Shown here piece after piece: positions 1-8,721 of a stretch of 48,018 nucleotides of DNA. The first letter of the stretch is position 1. Each line of letters starts with the position of its first letter. Source of the stretch: Chthonomonadaceae bacterium (GTDB lineage: Bacteria > Armatimonadota > Chthonomonadetes > Chthonomonadales > Chthonomonadaceae); assembly GCA_025352825.1 (NCBI GenBank), contig JANXSG010000253.1:1-48018 (forward strand). Reading direction: 5' to 3'. The translations under genes and the position numbers were made by a program. The notes below the pieces were generated by a model. It did not search any database, was not told where the DNA came from, and worked only from the letters and a program-made list of their open reading frames with translations.

Positions 1-299
1 TTGCGTATGGAGGATGGGAGATCTTGTCCGCGGAACTGTTCGAGCATAGGTTTGTTATCAAACAGTTCCATTTGAGATGGTGCGCCAGACTGGAACAGGT
101 AAATTATTCGTTTCGCTTTTGGCTGGAAGTGAGGCAGTCCAGGCAGTGCTCCCGTGTCGGCCGGATTTCCTATGGCAGCTCCTGCTTCCGTGCCCATAAT
201 AATTTCAGCGAGAGCAGCCAGACCAATCCCAGAAGCGGAACGCGCCAAAAACGTTCGGCGATTGATAGCATCTTGAATTTGAGTTGTTTTATCCATCAT
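1..299 (-). CDS. DUF1501 family secreted protein, N-terminal part only
   Basis: Reading the minus strand from an ATG at 299 gives an open frame that runs off the window edge, so only about 99 residues are visible. Residues 14-18 are RRTFL inside a twin-arginine-type signal (Arg pair, then a hydrophobic stretch rich in Ala, Gly, Leu and Ile), which suggests Tat export. Around residues 70-80 it has YLFQSGAPSQMELFD, matching the conserved start of the DUF1501 (sulfatase-like fold) domain. DUF1501 genes typically sit directly after a DUF1549/DUF1553 gene in Planctomycetes, Verrucomicrobia and Armatimonadota, exactly as here: the DUF1553 gene ends 133 bases upstream on the same strand. The biochemical function of the family is not established. 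A second ATG at 296 is an equally possible start. Confidence 0.85.
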   Translation of the reverse strand, partial: MMDKTTQIQDAINRRTFLARSASGIGLAALAEIIMGTEAGAAIGNPADTGALPGLPHFQPKAKRIIYLFQSGAPSQMELFDNKPMLEQFRGQDLPSSIR

Positions 300-329
300 A
301 GATTCCTGTAGCTTAGTATATGAACCTTC

Positions 330-419
330 TGAACTCGGATTAAACGGATTAAAGAATTTATTATGATTGATCGCTCGTAAAATCAAAGTTAATCATACAA
401 TCCGTTTAATCCGAGTTCA
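330..419. repeat. 21 bp perfect inverted repeat between the DUF1553 and DUF1501 genes
   Basis: The arms lie at 330-350 and 399-419 and are perfect reverse complements over 21 bases (TGAACTCGGATTAAACGGAT, then T). The 48-base spacer is AT-rich. There is no T tract after either arm, so it does not look like a simple terminator. It could be an RNA hairpin that modulates read-through into the DUF1501 gene, or a dispersed repeat. Confidence 0.8.
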
Positions 420-431
420 AAAAACTTCATC

Positions 432-3400
432 CTACTCCTTTGAAATAGTCTCATCCATATTAAGGATAATGCTGGCTGTTATCGTGTAGGCAGCCAATTC
501 GGAAGCATCGATTTTTGGGTCGCGCGGTGAATCACCTATGCTGACCAGCTTGGTCGCAGCCTCAGGATTGGCGCGATACTGATCGGATAACTGCTTCTGA
601 CCGGCGAGCAGTATCTGCCCTTCCTTCGCATTGGGACGTCGGCTCATGGCACGTTCAAAGGCGTAGTTGATGCGCTCCGCAGGAGTCGAGCCTCCCTCAG
701 TGAGTATTCGCTGAGCGAAAACACGCGATGCTTCCACGAAAGTTATCTCATTCATCAAAGCCAGAGCCTGCAGAGGTGTATTGGTTCGAGAGCGGCGAAC
801 CCGGCATGTATCACGACCTGGCACATCGAACAGCGACATACTTGGCGGCCCCTGAGTGCGTTTCCAAATCGTGTAAAGACTGCGTCTGTAGAGACCATCA
901 CCCTTGTCATGCTGATAGTTGATAAGGTTGCCGTAGACGTTGATCTCGTTCCATATCCCCTCTGGCTGATACGGGCGCACGGACCGGCCACCAATTTTCT
1001 CAACGAGCAGCCCGCTGATCGCTAGGGCCTGATCTCGAATGACTTCTGCGGATAGGCGGAAGCGCGGTCCTCGCGCCAGCAGATGGTTCTCCGGGTCGTG
1101 CAGCTTGAGTTCCGGAGTTAATTTGGATGATTGCCTGTAGGCAGCGCTCATCACGATCTCTTTTTGAAGCGCTTTCAAATCCCAGTTAAGCCTTACGAAC
1201 TCAGTCGCAAGCCAGTCTAGAAGTTCAGGATTTGAAGGATACTCCGCTCTTGTTCCGAAGTCCTCTGTAGTTTGCACTATCCCCAAACCGAAATACTTCT
1301 CCCACAACCGATTTACAGCTACTCGTGCCGTGAGTGGGTTTTCCGTGCTGGCTATCCACTTCGCCAATCCCAGCCGATTGTTTTGCTCCCCATTGGGAAG
1401 TTTGGGAAAAACTGCAGGCAGCCCAGAAGTCACAGCCTCTCCGTGCTTGTCGTACTGGCCCCGAACCAGCACGAAACATTCACGAGGCTTGGGCATTTCT
1501 TCCATTACCATCACCGTGGTGATGTCAGAGTCTAGTGCAGATCGCTCTTTTGCCGTTTTTTCATGTTCCTCACTGTGAACTTTGTAGTCGGGGTCATTGC
1601 TCTCCGACCAGAGTTTCGAAAGCTCCTTTTTCTGATCGGGAGTTCTTTTCTCCGGCGCAATCGCAAGCAGAACCTTCGCAGGATCGGCATCTGCAAGCTG
1701 GAATACCTCTTCAGGCTTGAGAGTTCGTTTGAAGATAGCGACATCCTCAATTTTGCCCTTAAAGTTATCCGAGCCAGATCGCGAGCCAATCTTTGTGGTT
1801 ACAGGAGCGGAGGCACGAATCGAGTCTGTGAGAGTGTTGGCTTCTATATCAAAATCTACCGATTTACCGTTAATGTAAAGCTTCATTCCATCTGGCTTTG
1901 CTAATCCGTTATAGGTAACAAAAATATGAGTCCACTGGTTATTCGGTATGGTCTGTTTTGAGACAATTTTTAATGCATTGACAGGCCACTTATTCACAAG
2001 GTGTGCATCAACATGACCATCCGCTAAGAAGATGTCCCAACCGCGGTCGTTTCCTCTGCCATCAAATCTTGAAAGCGGCACACCGCTGCCAGTGGCGGGG
2101 TTTACCCAGGCCCCGTAAGAGAAAGAATCCTTAGTGTCGAAATCACCGGTTTCTCCCAGATCGATATAACTTGAGCCGTCGAGAACGGCCGCCCCAGTCC
2201 CTCTGCCGGTTTCGAATTTTATCTTTCCATCGATTTTCGGCGCTGCCGCGTTTCCATCTATGATCAGCGGTGTTGCCTGCATTCGGTATCGAGCGACAAT
2301 TCCGCTCATCAGAGTTTTCTTGTCTATCGGTCCGTTATCTATCTTCCATGTCGAGGCTGTGGATTCATTGGAAGTGATACGCTCCTTGAGCCAGGCTTCC
2401 ACCGGAGCGAGCTTTGAATCGAGCCCCGCAAGCTTTTCGGCCTGTTCGGGGTAAGGGGCTTTGATCAGTGGAGGATGGTTTACGGGCCTTTCCTCCCCAC
2501 TGCCAGTCTCGGGGACATTGTTGAAATAGCTCCCAAACTGATAGAACTCTTTCTGGGTGATAGGATCATATTTATGATCGTGGCAGCGTGCACATCCCAT
2601 GGTTAGCCCCAGCCAAACTGCGGATGTTGTTTCGACACGGTCGATAACTGTTTCCAATCGCCACTCTTCCGGAATCACTCCCCCTTCAGTATTGATACGA
2701 TGATTTCTGTTGAAGCCGGTCGCGATTTTCTGTGATAGTGTAGCATTGGGAAGCATATCACCCGCTAGCTGTTCAATTGTGAACTGATTGTAGGGCATAT
2801 TGTTGTTATAAGCGTCTATTACCCAGTCACGCCATCTCCACTGAAACCGCTCATAATCGGCCTGATAGCCGTTGCTGTCGGCATATCTGGCTCCATCCAT
2901 CCACGACTGTGCCATTTTTTCGCCGTAACGTGGGGAGGTAAATAGTCGGTCTACTACTTTTTCATAAGCTTTCGGTGATTTATCCGCAAGGAAAGATCTC
3001 ACTTCAGAAATGGTTGGCGGTATGCCAGTGATATCAAGGGAAACTCTACGAATCAATGTAGCTTTATCTGTCTCTGGAGATGGTTTGAGATGCTCTTTCT
3101 CGATGCGAGCGAGCACAAACTTATCAATGGGATTTCGAGCCCAACTTGAGAATTTAACTGCAGGTGGAATCGGGCGGAGAGGCTTTATGAATGCCCAGTG
3201 CTGTTTGTACTCTGCTCCTTGAGCAATCCATCGTTTAATAATCTGCTGCTCAGCTGGCTTAAGAGCCTTATTCGCACTCAAGGGGGGCATTACGATCCCT
3301 CCATTTTTGGTGAAAATACGGTTAATCACTTCACTCAAAGCGGGTTTTGCAGGAACGATCGCCGTGTGGCCACTCGCGAGCAGCTTAACTGCTCCCTCAC

Positions 3401-3623
3401 GATTATCAAGCCGCAATCCGGCCTGAATTGCTTTGGGATCGGCTCCGTGGCAATGAAAACATTTCGCCGCAAGGATTGGGCGTACATCCCTATTGTAGTC
3501 GAGTTTTATGGTGGGAGCGTGAGTCTCGCGCGGCAGCCCCTGGTCTGCGAGAAGTGGGGAGCTCATGAGTGTGCAGTAGATGAATAATGTGACTGGGATA
3601 TAGTATTTTGGTAGGCGATGCAT
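432..3623 (-). CDS. DUF1549/DUF1553 (PSCyt2/PSD1) cytochrome-c-like protein with LamG domain
   Basis: A secreted protein of 1063 residues. The order is: signal peptide (about residues 1-27), a planctomycete cytochrome-C domain with a haem-binding CFHCHG at about residue 55, the DUF1549 domain carrying a second CxxCH (CARCHDH, about 344), a LamG/concanavalin-like domain (about 475-640), and C-terminal DUF1553/PSD1 (about 765-1010). These multidomain proteins are common in Planctomycetes and relatives and are thought to act in extracytoplasmic polysaccharide or redox metabolism; the reaction is not known. A TTG at 3638 would add five residues, but GGAG lies 9 bases before the ATG at 3623, so I prefer the ATG. 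The gene lies between a GDPD gene and a DUF1501 gene on the same strand, probably in one transcription unit with the latter. Confidence 0.9.
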   Translation of the reverse strand: MHRLPKYYIPVTLFIYCTLMSSPLLADQGLPRETHAPTIKLDYNRDVRPILAAKCFHCHGADPKAIQAGLRLDNREGAVKLLASGHTAIVPAKPALSEVINRIFTKNGGIVMPPLSANKALKPAEQQIIKRWIAQGAEYKQHWAFIKPLRPIPPAVKFSSWARNPIDKFVLARIEKEHLKPSPETDKATLIRRVSLDITGIPPTISEVRSFLADKSPKAYEKVVDRLFTSPRYGEKMAQSWMDGARYADSNGYQADYERFQWRWRDWVIDAYNNNMPYNQFTIEQLAGDMLPNATLSQKIATGFNRNHRINTEGGVIPEEWRLETVIDRVETTSAVWLGLTMGCARCHDHKYDPITQKEFYQFGSYFNNVPETGSGEERPVNHPPLIKAPYPEQAEKLAGLDSKLAPVEAWLKERITSNESTASTWKIDNGPIDKKTLMSGIVARYRMQATPLIIDGNAAAPKIDGKIKFETGRGTGAAVLDGSSYIDLGETGDFDTKDSFSYGAWVNPATGSGVPLSRFDGRGNDRGWDIFLADGHVDAHLVNKWPVNALKIVSKQTIPNNQWTHIFVTYNGLAKPDGMKLYINGKSVDFDIEANTLTDSIRASAPVTTKIGSRSGSDNFKGKIEDVAIFKRTLKPEEVFQLADADPAKVLLAIAPEKRTPDQKKELSKLWSESNDPDYKVHSEEHEKTAKERSALDSDITTVMVMEEMPKPRECFVLVRGQYDKHGEAVTSGLPAVFPKLPNGEQNNRLGLAKWIASTENPLTARVAVNRLWEKYFGLGIVQTTEDFGTRAEYPSNPELLDWLATEFVRLNWDLKALQKEIVMSAAYRQSSKLTPELKLHDPENHLLARGPRFRLSAEVIRDQALAISGLLVEKIGGRSVRPYQPEGIWNEINVYGNLINYQHDKGDGLYRRSLYTIWKRTQGPPSMSLFDVPGRDTCRVRRSRTNTPLQALALMNEITFVEASRVFAQRILTEGGSTPAERINYAFERAMSRRPNAKEGQILLAGQKQLSDQYRANPEAATKLVSIGDSPRDPKIDASELAAYTITASIILNMDETISKE

Positions 3624-3738
3624 TTTTTCAAACTCCAAGATGTTTATGGCACAGCTGTGAGTCTCTCTATTTGCTTTGTAAGTTACATATTCCTGACATA
3701 AATCGACTCAACATATTCTTCCCACAATACGATTCATC

Positions 3739-4368
3739 TCAACATGTAAATATCGTTTGCGCTTCATCAGGAAGATCGGTGCAGAGATATAGTTCCGATT
3801 CTGCAAACAATCCGCTTGTCAGAAGCAGATCCCACAGCGTGATATGCGAGCGTCTATGCAGCTCAGGGGAGACCAGGCACACTCTTTTTCCAGAAGCTAA
3901 ATGTGCCCTTACCGTCTCTTCGGTATACCACTCTCTTTCGAAGCAGTCTATCCACACTCCTGCTGCATGTTCGTATAGGGCTGGCGCTGGCTCATATTCA
4001 CTTTGTCGTGTAAAGTACGGCTCTTTGCCATCGTAGTAAGAGAGTGTATCTGGAATCGACATGTCGAATACGAAATAGCAGGAGGGATCCATATCACTCA
4101 GCTGTTGTGAAAGCAGAGTATAGATACCGTCAGATTTGATGTTGAGCGCTAATGGACATCCATTTCCGATGGATCTATAAATCGACAGAAATTCATCAAA
4201 TGGCAGGAAGTGATCCATGGGAGGGTCGTGAGAGATAACGAGTTCGCCCAGACGATCACGAATATCTGTCTCCACTCCCATTCCATTTTCGAAAGCACGA
4301 TGAAATGCGGCGCGAGTGTTTTCTTCACCTCGATTGTTCCACCAGCCACGATGACATAGAATTCTCAT
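3739..4368 (-). CDS. Glycerophosphodiester phosphodiesterase family protein
   Basis: A cytoplasmic-looking protein of 209 residues with no signal peptide. It has the GDPD signature: HRG at residues 6-8, E15/N17 followed by AAF, metal-ligand E33-x-D35, and HD at 47-48. The family hydrolyses glycerophosphodiesters to glycerol-3-phosphate and an alcohol with a TIM barrel and divalent metal. At 209 residues it is somewhat shorter than typical 240-300-residue members, so the exact substrate is uncertain. There is no good Shine-Dalgarno before the ATG at 4368. A 13-codon reading frame (4365-4406) ends in an ATGA overlap with this start. The gene is transcribed away from the phosphoesterase gene at 4541. 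Confidence 0.82.
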   Translation of the reverse strand: MRILCHRGWWNNRGEENTRAAFHRAFENGMGVETDIRDRLGELVISHDPPMDHFLPFDEFLSIYRSIGNGCPLALNIKSDGIYTLLSQQLSDMDPSCYFVFDMSIPDTLSYYDGKEPYFTRQSEYEPAPALYEHAAGVWIDCFEREWYTEETVRAHLASGKRVCLVSPELHRRSHITLWDLLLTSGLFAESELYLCTDLPDEAQTIFTC

Positions 4369-4540
4369 GAAATGAATATCCGACAGACGAAAATTACATA
4401 TAGCATCTCCTATTGTATCACATACGGCTTGCAGAGATTACAATTGTGGAAGGAAATCTAGTGCTACAAAGTAAATATTATAGCTGGAATATTGACTTTG
4501 TATGAAAAGCAATAATATGAGCTTCAGGGAGAGAAGATCG

Positions 4541-7309
4541 ATGGTTACCCGCCCTATAATGTATATGAAACTACCGCTGATTGCGGCTGCCTGCTCAATG
4601 GTGGTGCAGAGCAACGCACTCTTAGCGCAGACTCAGCGATATCTGCATGCGCCGTCTGTCAACACCTATGCAAAACATAATCCAGATGGATTGACTATTA
4701 TCTCCTCAGGCCGATTTATCAAACCAGTCGGCAAACATCTTCCTGTCGCGCAGTGGCCGCATGGAATGACACTTAGCCCAGACGGCAAAACTGTCTTTAT
4801 AGCCAGTGAAAATCAGGGTCAGTTCGTAAAGGATTGGGATACGGAAACGCCGATTATCGTTCCTCTTTTAGCACACCCAAAACGCAAAAACAACACCGGT
4901 GGAGCTGCTTTCTCAAAAGACGGACAGACACTATACTGGAGTGCTGGAGAGAGCGGGGAGCTCTATTTTCTAGATGTTGCAACCGGAAATGTGACAGACA
5001 CTGTAAAACTTAATACTTCCCTCAACGGCCGGAAATTTGAAGACAGTGTCGCGATGGATATAAAACTCAGTGATGATGGCGGCACCCTGTACTGCGCAGA
5101 TGTCACCAATTTTCGAGTTGCCATAGTGGATATCGGAACCAAATCTATGATCGGATCAATACCTGTCGGAAGATATCCGTATGCACTCGCCGTGGCTGGA
5201 AACAGAGTATATGTTGCTAATATCGGTATGTTTGAGTACAGCGCGATTCCAGCCCCAAGAGTTTTAGCCACCGGCCCTACCAATCCCCCCGTGCTGAATG
5301 GCGTTCATTCCCAAAAACTGCCAACAATCGATAAACGCGGACTCACATTCCCTCCTTTTGCCTATCCTAGTAAGGAGTCAGAAGAGGGGGTTGAAGTAGA
5401 AGGTCGTAAGGTTCCAGGGATTGGGCCGGCAAACACTCCAGAATCTTTCTCAGTGTGGGGAATTGATGTCACCGATCCCGCGCAGCCGAAAGTCGTTGCT
5501 CGCATAAAAACAGGGCTGCTGGTGGGAGCAAAAGCTGATCAGGATAAGGCCGTAGGCGGAAGCGCTCCGAACTACCTGTTGGTCCATGGGAACAGCCTCT
5601 ATGTGTCAGACGGCAATAATGATATGGTTGAGAAGATCGATCTGAAAACAAATACAATCGTCGCAAAAATCAGAATTCAGCCATCTCCTCTGACTGCTAA
5701 ACTTAGAGGTGTAGGTCCATCTGGAATGGTGATTTCCGCTGATGGAAGTAAACTCTATGTTGCGGAATCCGGAATCAATGCAATCGGTGTCATAGATACG
5801 CTGGCAGGAAAAGTTATCGGACAGATTCCAAGTGCGTGGTATCCCTATAGATTAGTACTCTCACCGGATGGAAAAAAACTAGGTTCCATCTGTTTCCGTG
5901 GTTTCGGCAGCGGGCCGAATGCAGGAAAAAATATTCCGAAGAGCGACTTCCTGCACATGAAGGGTGCCTTTATCACACTGGACATTCCTAATAGCGCGCA
6001 GCTTCAGCAGATGACACAGGATGTACTCACGTACAATGGTATGATCAATAAAATTGTTGATCTTCCTGCGATGGCTTCGGCGGTAGTACCTACCGTTCCT
6101 GGTAAAATCTCTGAACAGATCAAATATGTGATATTCATTACAAAAGAGAATCATACTTACGATACAATTTTTGATCATATTCCAGGAGCAAACGATGATC
6201 CCAGTCTGCTAAAATGGGGCTATCATCAGACGATCAGTGGCGCAGGGGTTCCCACTCTTACCGATGCTGCAGTAATGACTAATCACAACGCACTTGCTAA
6301 ACAGTTTACAGTGAGTGATAACTTCTACATGGAGCCAGAAGCATCAGGTGTAGGACATCGTTGGCTGATAGGCGTACAGCCAGATAATTTCTGCCAGATG
6401 ACCTATACACTCGGTTGGGAATTCAAAGTGAACAGCACTGCGCCTGGCAGGCGCGCTTCCTTTGGTTCCAACGGGTCGATTACGCCAGAAGACTATCCTG
6501 AGGCTGGATCGATGTGGGAGCATCTTGATCGTCATGGAATCAAGTTTCGCAACTACGGGGAGGGATTTGAATTCGCTGGTGTTGGCGAAGATGAGGATGA
6601 GCACAAAACAGGCGCGCGAGAAGTGATCAATATGCCGATGCCGAAGGTAGTATATGATAACACTTGCAGAGATTTTCCGATATTCAATATGAATATACCA
6701 GACCAGTACCGAGCATACTGGTTCCAGCAGGACTATACGAAGCTATTCCTGAAAGCGAAAAACCCTGTACCGAGTTTTATCAATATATGTATCTGCAACG
6801 ATCACGGAAATGGAGCAAATCCCGCGAAGGGAATTCCTTATGTCGCTTCGTGGATGGCTGATAACGATTTGGCCCTTGGCCGCATTGTCGATTTTCTGTC
6901 GCATACTCCTCAATGGAAAAACATGGCGATCTTTGTAACTCAGGACGATAGCGGGGGTGAGCCAGATCATGTGGATGCCCAGCGGAGCGTGTTGCTCTGT
7001 ATCAGTCCGTGGGCGAAGCGCCGCAATGTTTCTCATCGCCATACCACTATTGTGAGTATGCATCGCACTCTTTACGAGATATTTGGGCTGCCTGCGCTAA
7101 ATATGTTTGATGGACTGGCGAACGACTTTTCGGACTGTTTCACAACAACCCCGGACTACACTCCCTACAAGTATGTTCCGGTCGACAGCCGCATATTCGA
7201 CCCTGAAAAAGTGAAAGATCCCAACGACCCTGACTATATGGAAGCCCGGAAACTCCCATCTATACGCAGGGATGATCCCGAGGTGGAGGCAAAGATTCTA
7301 AAGCAGTAA
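4541..7309 (+). CDS. Secreted bifunctional YVTN beta-propeller / phosphoesterase (alkaline-phosphatase-like) protein
   Basis: 922 residues from the ATG at 4541, which has AGGGAG 9 bases upstream and gives a short basic n-region followed by a hydrophobic signal segment ending near ALLAQ. An ATG at 4502 is in frame but has no ribosome site. The N-terminal half contains repeated propeller motifs (for example HGMTLSPDGKTVFIA, LVLSPDGKK) typical of YVTN/NHL-type seven-bladed propellers. The C-terminal half matches the phosphoesterase family PF04185: ITKENHTYDTIFDH near residue 530 and AIFVTQDDSGGEPDHVD near residue 800 provide the likely metal and catalytic residues. This fusion is widespread in Planctomycetes, Acidobacteria and Armatimonadota. 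The substrate is unknown; a phosphodiester or phospholipid is plausible. It is divergent from the GDPD gene, so the pair may serve extracellular phosphate scavenging (inference). Confidence 0.87.
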   Translation: MVTRPIMYMKLPLIAAACSMVVQSNALLAQTQRYLHAPSVNTYAKHNPDGLTIISSGRFIKPVGKHLPVAQWPHGMTLSPDGKTVFIASENQGQFVKDWDTETPIIVPLLAHPKRKNNTGGAAFSKDGQTLYWSAGESGELYFLDVATGNVTDTVKLNTSLNGRKFEDSVAMDIKLSDDGGTLYCADVTNFRVAIVDIGTKSMIGSIPVGRYPYALAVAGNRVYVANIGMFEYSAIPAPRVLATGPTNPPVLNGVHSQKLPTIDKRGLTFPPFAYPSKESEEGVEVEGRKVPGIGPANTPESFSVWGIDVTDPAQPKVVARIKTGLLVGAKADQDKAVGGSAPNYLLVHGNSLYVSDGNNDMVEKIDLKTNTIVAKIRIQPSPLTAKLRGVGPSGMVISADGSKLYVAESGINAIGVIDTLAGKVIGQIPSAWYPYRLVLSPDGKKLGSICFRGFGSGPNAGKNIPKSDFLHMKGAFITLDIPNSAQLQQMTQDVLTYNGMINKIVDLPAMASAVVPTVPGKISEQIKYVIFITKENHTYDTIFDHIPGANDDPSLLKWGYHQTISGAGVPTLTDAAVMTNHNALAKQFTVSDNFYMEPEASGVGHRWLIGVQPDNFCQMTYTLGWEFKVNSTAPGRRASFGSNGSITPEDYPEAGSMWEHLDRHGIKFRNYGEGFEFAGVGEDEDEHKTGAREVINMPMPKVVYDNTCRDFPIFNMNIPDQYRAYWFQQDYTKLFLKAKNPVPSFINICICNDHGNGANPAKGIPYVASWMADNDLALGRIVDFLSHTPQWKNMAIFVTQDDSGGEPDHVDAQRSVLLCISPWAKRRNVSHRHTTIVSMHRTLYEIFGLPALNMFDGLANDFSDCFTTTPDYTPYKYVPVDSRIFDPEKVKDPNDPDYMEARKLPSIRRDDPEVEAKILKQ

Positions 7310-7317
7310 AATGTGCA

Positions 7318-7364
7318 TCACCCCCGGCCCCTCTCCTGTCTTTGGGAGAGGGGGCCGGGGGTGA
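7318..7364. terminator. GC-rich hairpin between convergent genes
   Basis: The left arm 7318-7336 and right arm 7345-7364 pair over about 19 bases with a single bulged G, giving a very stable stem of the CCCCCGGCCCCTCTCC type. It sits between the convergent phosphoesterase and sigma factor genes, so it could stop transcription from both sides, although neither side has a long T tract. The sequence belongs to the C/T-rich hairpin family seen also near 10.9, 17.9, 33.4, 41.7 and 45.8 kb. Confidence 0.6.
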
Positions 7365-7373
7365 GGGTTATTT

Positions 7374-8678
7374 TCAGGCAGTTGCGCTGATGATTCTAAT
7401 TTTTGGTTCGAGCATAAGTGCGGGATTAAGCGGTTCTTGCGAAAGGATAACAATGGGCAGGTCACCATTGTCGCACCCCTCATGATCTGAGCTGAGAAAA
7501 GTTATTGGCTGTTCTGGCCAGTCCAGACAAGCTTTGAGGTGTCGACTACAGTGTGGGTTACGTAGTTTTTTGAGTGCTTTCGCTTCTATTTGGCGTATTC
7601 GTTCACGAGTTACTCGGAAGTATTTTCCTACCTCTTCCAGCGTCTTCTGACATCCATCCTCTAGTCCGAATCGCATCATCAGCACTTCGCGTTCGCGCAG
7701 GGTGAGGTGATTTAGAACATCATCAATTTTTTCACGAAGAATTAGATGAGATGCTGCTTCTGCCGGCGACATTGCATCGTGGTCTTCAACAAAATCTGAC
7801 AGGTGGCTATCTTCTTCTTCACCGATTGGCGTTTCTAACGAGAGAGGTTCGGGAGCAATGCGAAGAATTTCGGATACTCGCTCAACGGGCATATCAAGTG
7901 CCTTTGCGAGTTCATCGAGGGTAGGTTCACGTCCATTTTCCTGCAGGAGAAGCGAAGATGTCTTGATGAGGCGATTGATTGTTTCAACCATATGAACTGG
8001 AATGCGGATAGTTCGTCCCTGATCTGCTATGGCGCGAGTAATGGCCTGCCGGATCCACCAGGTGGCATAAGTACTGAATTTGTATCCCTTGCGGTAGTCG
8101 AACTTCTCGACTGCGCGCATGAGGCCGATGTTCCCTTCCTGAATAAGATCCGGGAAGGACATACCACGCCCGCTGTATCTTTTGGCGATGGAGACCACGA
8201 GGCGTAAGTTTGATTGAGTGAGAGTGTCTTTCGCTCTTTTTGCAGCGCATGGATTGATATGTTCATTCTCAATACGCTTTGCTAAAACGATCTCTTCATC
8301 CAGCGATAGGAGCCGGGTTTTCCCTATTTCCCGAAGCCACATACGAACTGAATCATCTATGGGAAGCGCTTCTAATGCGATAATTTCGTCATCCGGGAGC
8401 ACTTCTTCTTTGACCACAGCTGCAACAGGAAGTTCATGAAAGCCTAGTCGCGGAATAAAATCTTTGTCGATCGAAATTTTGTTGATAACCTCAATGCCTT
8501 CGTGCGCGAAGAGCTCCATCACCTCATCCATCTGATCTACATCCAGATCATCGTGTGAGAGCCCATCATTGATCTCTTCGAAGGTGAGAAATCCCCGATC
8601 CTTTCCATGATCGAGCAAGCGTTGGAGTTCGGTTGTCCCATTGGCCGATGATTGCTCGGCGACATTGGTATCTACCAC
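7374..8678 (-). CDS. rpoD: RNA polymerase primary sigma factor (RpoD/SigA type)
   Basis: 434 residues, starting with GTG at 8678 with GGGAGAG 8 bases before it. A shortened region 1.1-like N-terminus is followed by region 1.2 ([16 protein letters not shown]), region 2 with [31 protein letters not shown] and [15 protein letters not shown] (-10 binding and melting), region 3 ([14 protein letters not shown]), and region 4 with the helix-turn-helix [20 protein letters not shown] (-35 binding). All of this is diagnostic for a primary sigma-70 factor. About 50 extra residues follow region 4, where most homologues end within a few residues of the LRNP motif. dnaG lies 43 bases upstream on the same strand, matching the dnaG-rpoD order of the macromolecular synthesis operon. 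Confidence 0.96.
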   Translation of the reverse strand: MVDTNVAEQSSANGTTELQRLLDHGKDRGFLTFEEINDGLSHDDLDVDQMDEVMELFAHEGIEVINKISIDKDFIPRLGFHELPVAAVVKEEVLPDDEIIALEALPIDDSVRMWLREIGKTRLLSLDEEIVLAKRIENEHINPCAAKRAKDTLTQSNLRLVVSIAKRYSGRGMSFPDLIQEGNIGLMRAVEKFDYRKGYKFSTYATWWIRQAITRAIADQGRTIRIPVHMVETINRLIKTSSLLLQENGREPTLDELAKALDMPVERVSEILRIAPEPLSLETPIGEEEDSHLSDFVEDHDAMSPAEAASHLILREKIDDVLNHLTLREREVLMMRFGLEDGCQKTLEEVGKYFRVTRERIRQIEAKALKKLRNPHCSRHLKACLDWPEQPITFLSSDHEGCDNGDLPIVILSQEPLNPALMLEPKIRIISATA

Positions 8679-8721
8679 TATTCTAACTCTCCCTTCGCAT
8701 TTTTCCTCGACCAGCTAACCG

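Noticed and set aside
24-311. 95-codon plus-strand frame
   Set aside because: It is antisense to the DUF1501 N-terminus, whose translation shows a Tat signal and family motifs.
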